A stretch of DNA of 6,595 bases. Source: an uncultured Treponema sp. (GTDB lineage: Bacteria > Spirochaetota > Spirochaetia > Treponematales > Treponemataceae). The stretch is from assembly GCA_937900125.1 (NCBI GenBank), contig CALCEK010000048.1, forward strand, positions 1-6,595, in the 5' to 3' direction. The translations under genes were made by a program, and so were the position numbers. Numbering within the stretch: the first letter of the stretch is position 1; every line of letters begins with the position of its first letter. Positions 4,204 through 6,595 of the stretch are shown piece by piece. The notes beneath the pieces are model-generated. The model made no database searches. It was not told the origin of the DNA and saw nothing but the letters and a program-made list of their open reading frames with translations.

Positions 4204-6231
4204 TTAAAGACGCGGAACTCTCGGCTTCGCCATATTTTTCAGCATATTTTGCAAAAGTTCATGGGCGTGTTCGGCATCAACTTCCTCAGATGGTTCGTGA
4301 TATTTCACCAAATTTGAAGGAATTTCGTCTAAAAATCTGCTCGGCTCACATTCGCAATTAGACTGCTGTTTTCGTCGATTTTTGCACGAAGAAATAAAAA
4401 GTCGGTCTCTAGCGCGTGTTACGGCAACGTAAAAAAGCCTGCGCTCTTCTTCAATCGCCTCTTGTCCTCCTTCTTCCATTGCCCTAAGATGCGGCATAAT
4501 TCCTTCTTCCGCACCCGCAATAAAAACAACGGGAAACTCCAGCCCCTTAGATGCGTGAATTGTCATAAGATTCACTTTTCCTTTGTCGGCTTCTCCATCG
4601 TCAAGGTCATCGCGAGAAAGGAGCGTTATGCGGTTTAAATATGCGTAAAGGCTAGTGTCTTCGTGTTCGGGATTGTTTTCCCACTGTTCCATACTTTTTA
4701 TAAAAAACTCGATGTTGAGCATTTTATAGCGTGCAGCTTTTTCGCTTTTTGCATTTTCGCTAATCAAATAGTCAAAATATTGAATCTGGTCAACCATTGC
4801 GCGAACTTTTTTAGAAAGCCCCCGCCCACTTAGCATTGCCTTGTTGTTTTCGATTATAGAAACAAATGCTGCAAAATCGGCTTTTGTTTTTGCGCTTACA
4901 GGACATTCGTCTTTTTCGGCATCGATAATCGTTTTTAAGGCTTCCCAAAGAGAAACGCCTAAATTGTTTGCCACAGAATTTAGGGCTTCAATAGCCGCCC
5001 TTCCGATTCCGCGTCGTGGCGTGTTTATTATGCGCAAAAGATTTATGTCGTCATCGTGATTTGAAATTACGCGCAAATAGCTGATTATGTCTTTGATTTC
5101 TTTGCGTTCAAAAAAACTTGTTCCGCCACTCATTGTGTAGGGAATGTTTTGTTCAAGGAAAGCTTCTTCTATAGCGCGACTTTGAGTGTTTGTTCGGAGC
5201 AAAACGCCAAACTCGTCATATTTACGTTTTTCTTCTGTACAAATGGCTTGTATATTTTCCGCAATAAAATCCGCTTCTGCCGCTTCGTTTTCGGGAAGAT
5301 AGATTTCTATGGGTTTACCGTCTCCGCTTCCTGTCCACAATTCTTTGTCTTTGCGATTTGTGTTATTCCGAATTACCCCATTTGCCGCTGCAAGAATTGT
5401 TCCTGTGGAGCGATAATTTTGTTCAAGCCGAATTTCTTCAACATTTGGAAAGTCTTGTTCAAAATTGATTATGTTTTGATAATCCGCTCCGCGCCAGCTG
5501 TAAATGCTTTGGTCATCATCGCCAACAACCGCCACATTTTGATTAGACAAAAGGTGCATTAGTTCATACTGCTGATGGCTTGTATCCTGAAACTCGTCTA
5601 CCATAATATAGCGAAAGCGTTCCTTGTATTCAGAAAGAATTTGGGGATTTTCGCGAAAAAGCCGAATTGGAAGCGTTATAAGGTCATCAAAATCAACGGC
5701 ATTGTAAAGTTTTAAGCCCTCTTGATAGGCGTGGTACAATTCTTCGTACATATTGCCGCCAGATTCCCAATTTTTGCGCCCCGTTTTAATGTCGCTAAAA
5801 AGTGTGCCAATTTTGTAAACATCGGTGGCATCTTTTGTAAAATTGAGTTCTTGCGCACTTTCCTTTATGAGCGCGTATCGGTCGGTTTCATCGTAAATTG
5901 AAAAATTATTTCTCCAGCCGAGTTTTTCTATGTTTTCGCGCAAAATGCGGACTCCAAATGCGTGAAAAGTGCTGATTGTAAGATTTTTTAAGTGCCGCCC
6001 CGTCAATTCCTTGATTCTAGTTTCCATTTCGCGGGCTGCTTTATTTGTAAAGGTTAGGGCTAAAATTTGACTTTGAGGAATGCCCTTTTCTAACATATAG
6101 GCGATTCTGTAGGTGATAACGCGCGTTTTTCCGCTGCCAGCCCCTGCAATAATCAAAATTGGTCCATTTATTGTAGTAACAGCCTTAAATTGTTCTGGAT
6201 TTAAACTGATTTTTAATTCTTCTTCTAACAT
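4204..6231 (-). CDS. UvrD/PcrA/Rep-family SF1A 3'-5' DNA helicase
   Basis: This is a complete 675-residue ATP-dependent DNA translocase and helicase, acting in replication restart and repair of damaged or blocked DNA. All superfamily-1A motifs are present in order: Q-motif LNPEQ (Gln14), Walker A GAGSGKT (30-36), TFTNKAAREM (60-69), STFHAFG (87-93), Walker B DEFQDT (212-217), VGDDDQSIYSWRG (236-248), LEQNYRST (269-276), MTIHASKGLEF (556-566) and EEERRLFYVAVTRAR (594-608). The tail has no Tudor-like RNA-polymerase-binding module of the kind found in PcrA. Length, SGGTSFF and EPSRFLDEIP resemble Rep, while other runs fit PcrA, so I give no symbol. The C-terminal SSC...SNCEC holds three cysteines (616, 626, 628), unusual but unassigned. 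I prefer the ATG at 6231; a GTG at 6237 is also possible. The upstream region appears to be a foreign junction, so the native promoter is lost. The gene is followed by the lipoprotein gene. Confidence 0.95.
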   Translation of the reverse strand: MLEEELKISLNPEQFKAVTTINGPILIIAGAGSGKTRVITYRIAYMLEKGIPQSQILALTFTNKAAREMETRIKELTGRHLKNLTISTFHAFGVRILRENIEKLGWRNNFSIYDETDRYALIKESAQELNFTKDATDVYKIGTLFSDIKTGRKNWESGGNMYEELYHAYQEGLKLYNAVDFDDLITLPIRLFRENPQILSEYKERFRYIMVDEFQDTSHQQYELMHLLSNQNVAVVGDDDQSIYSWRGADYQNIINFEQDFPNVEEIRLEQNYRSTGTILAAANGVIRNNTNRKDKELWTGSGDGKPIEIYLPENEAAEADFIAENIQAICTEEKRKYDEFGVLLRTNTQSRAIEEAFLEQNIPYTMSGGTSFFERKEIKDIISYLRVISNHDDDINLLRIINTPRRGIGRAAIEALNSVANNLGVSLWEALKTIIDAEKDECPVSAKTKADFAAFVSIIENNKAMLSGRGLSKKVRAMVDQIQYFDYLISENAKSEKAARYKMLNIEFFIKSMEQWENNPEHEDTSLYAYLNRITLLSRDDLDDGEADKGKVNLMTIHASKGLEFPVVFIAGAEEGIMPHLRAMEEGGQEAIEEERRLFYVAVTRARDRLFISSCKNRRKQQSNCECEPSRFLDEIPSNLVKYHEPSEEVDAEHAHELLQNMLKNMAKPRVPRL

Positions 6232-6255
6232 TTCCACTATTTAATATCCTACCAT
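6232..6255. other. Probable chimeric junction upstream of the helicase
   Basis: To the left is ~40% GC spirochaete-like coding sequence beginning exactly at the helicase N-terminus. To the right, GC is about 29% over 6241-6570 and a different coding frame on the same strand is cut off here after KIGVSYGRIL. I cannot place the join more closely. Confidence 0.6.
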
Positions 6256-6409
6256 AAGAAACACCTATCTTATATACTAACTCATCAGTTAAATCCTTAC
6301 CATATATACCTCTAACACCATCTGTTTCAAACAATGCCTTTAAAGCTTCATTATCCTTTAGGTCATCATAAGCATTAAAGCTTTTATCCTTGTTGTCCTC
6401 TGTGAGCAT
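6248..6409 (-). CDS. Phosphohexomutase (GlmM-like) N-terminal fragment, truncated at a junction
   Basis: From the ATG at 6409 the frame gives ~54 residues before the suspected join. Residues 26-54 contain LFETDGVRGIYGKDLTDELVYKIG. This resembles the opening of phosphoglucosamine/phosphomannomutases (family pattern LFGTDGVRG followed by LTPEL and KLG), the sugar-phosphate mutases that feed cell-wall precursors. Two oddities remain. Glu28 stands where the family has Gly, and about 24 residues precede the motif where GlmM usually has only a few. The active-site serine and sugar-binding loops are not included. The AAGGA upstream is too close to the ATG for good spacing, so the start is uncertain. 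The frame runs on to 6185, but beyond about 6245 it merely reads the helicase gene out of frame. GC of about 29% suggests a low-GC host such as a clostridium. Confidence 0.45.
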
Positions 6410-6431
6410 ATCCTTTATCTGCTGGAGAGAT

Positions 6432-6569
6432 TTACAGTTGATTCCAAGCAAAAAGATATTTTTTATAAGCAACTGTTAACACTCCAATTATAATTCCAAG
6501 TATAATTAAACCGATTCTTACTTTTGAAGATATTTCCACATTAAAAAATGAATCAATATTATTATAATC
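6432..6569 (-). CDS. C-terminal end of a small membrane protein, 5'-truncated
   Basis: This frame is open from the contig end (just inside the adapter) to a TAA at 6434-6432, giving 45 residues. The content is a polar segment (DYNNIDSFFNVEISSK), one clear transmembrane helix (about residues 18-35, IGLIILGIIIGVLTVAY) and a short basic/aromatic tail YKKYLFAWNQL. It ends 22 bp before the phosphohexomutase-like ATG on the same strand, so the two probably belong to one operon in the source genome. The family cannot be identified from this fragment. Confidence 0.5.
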   Translation of the reverse strand, partial: DYNNIDSFFNVEISSKVRIGLIILGIIIGVLTVAYKKYLFAWNQL

Positions 6570-6570
6570 T

Positions 6571-6595
6571 AGATCGGAAGAGCACACGTCTGAAC
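6571..6595 (+). other. Illumina TruSeq adapter sequence (artefact)
   Basis: The last 25 bases begin AGATCGGAAGAGCACACG and continue as the standard TruSeq Read 1 adapter without mismatch, as I remember it. This is library adapter left in the assembly, not biological DNA, and it marks the physical end of the contig. Confidence 0.97.

Noticed and set aside
3833..4361. Several + strand open frames opposite the lipoprotein gene
   Set aside because: Antisense to a clear lipoprotein with its own ribosome binding site; Ser/Phe/Lys-rich composition reflects the complement of its codons.
5149..5562. 137-residue + strand open frame inside the helicase gene
   Set aside because: Phe/Cys/Ile-rich antisense shadow; the - strand helicase motifs cover the same bases.
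6185..6472. 95-residue - strand open frame taken as one gene
   Set aside because: Its first part overlaps the membrane protein end out of frame, and its last ~20 residues read the helicase gene out of frame across the suspected junction; only the middle resembles a phosphohexomutase.

Overview
The window looks like the end of a short-read contig, and probably a chimeric one. The central block, about 480-6235, reads as a host-associated (gut or rumen type) Treponema or close spirochaete. Support for this is about 40% GC in sampled lines, a lipoprotein with a relaxed spirochaete-type lipobox, an outer-membrane beta-barrel C-terminus, and a nested palindromic repeat in every non-operonic spacer. 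The assignment rests on recognising styles of sequence, not on a search.

Layout. Positions 1-~350 (48% GC over 1-300) hold two overlapping siphophage head/minor-capsid genes of the kind found in Firmicutes phages; the second loses its phage character part-way. The 3' end of a beta-barrel outer-membrane protein gene follows in another frame and stops at 649. The + strand then carries thiI (tRNA 4-thiouridine/thiazole sulfur transfer) and a signal-peptide protein of unknown function. The - strand carries a two-gene unit reading leftward: a complete UvrD/PcrA/Rep helicase, then, 30 bp later, a small lipoprotein. The two strands converge at about 3390-3560. Nested palindromes (671-826, 2046-2166, 3401-3515) lie before thiI, between thiI and the secreted-protein gene, and in the convergent spacer.

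From about 6245 to 6570 GC falls to about 29%. The content changes to the tail of a small membrane protein and the first ~54 codons of what looks like a phosphohexomutase (GlmM-type), which is cut off at the helicase start. The last 25 bases (6571-6595) match the Illumina TruSeq adapter and are not biological.

I see no convincing new multi-gene system. The firmest results are the adapter and the two probable junctions, which warn against reading phage-spirochaete or helicase-mutase linkage as real. The most useful biological leads are the nested palindrome family, the helicase-lipoprotein gene pair, a possible frameshift in the outer-membrane protein, and a T8 tract inside a signal-peptide coding region.
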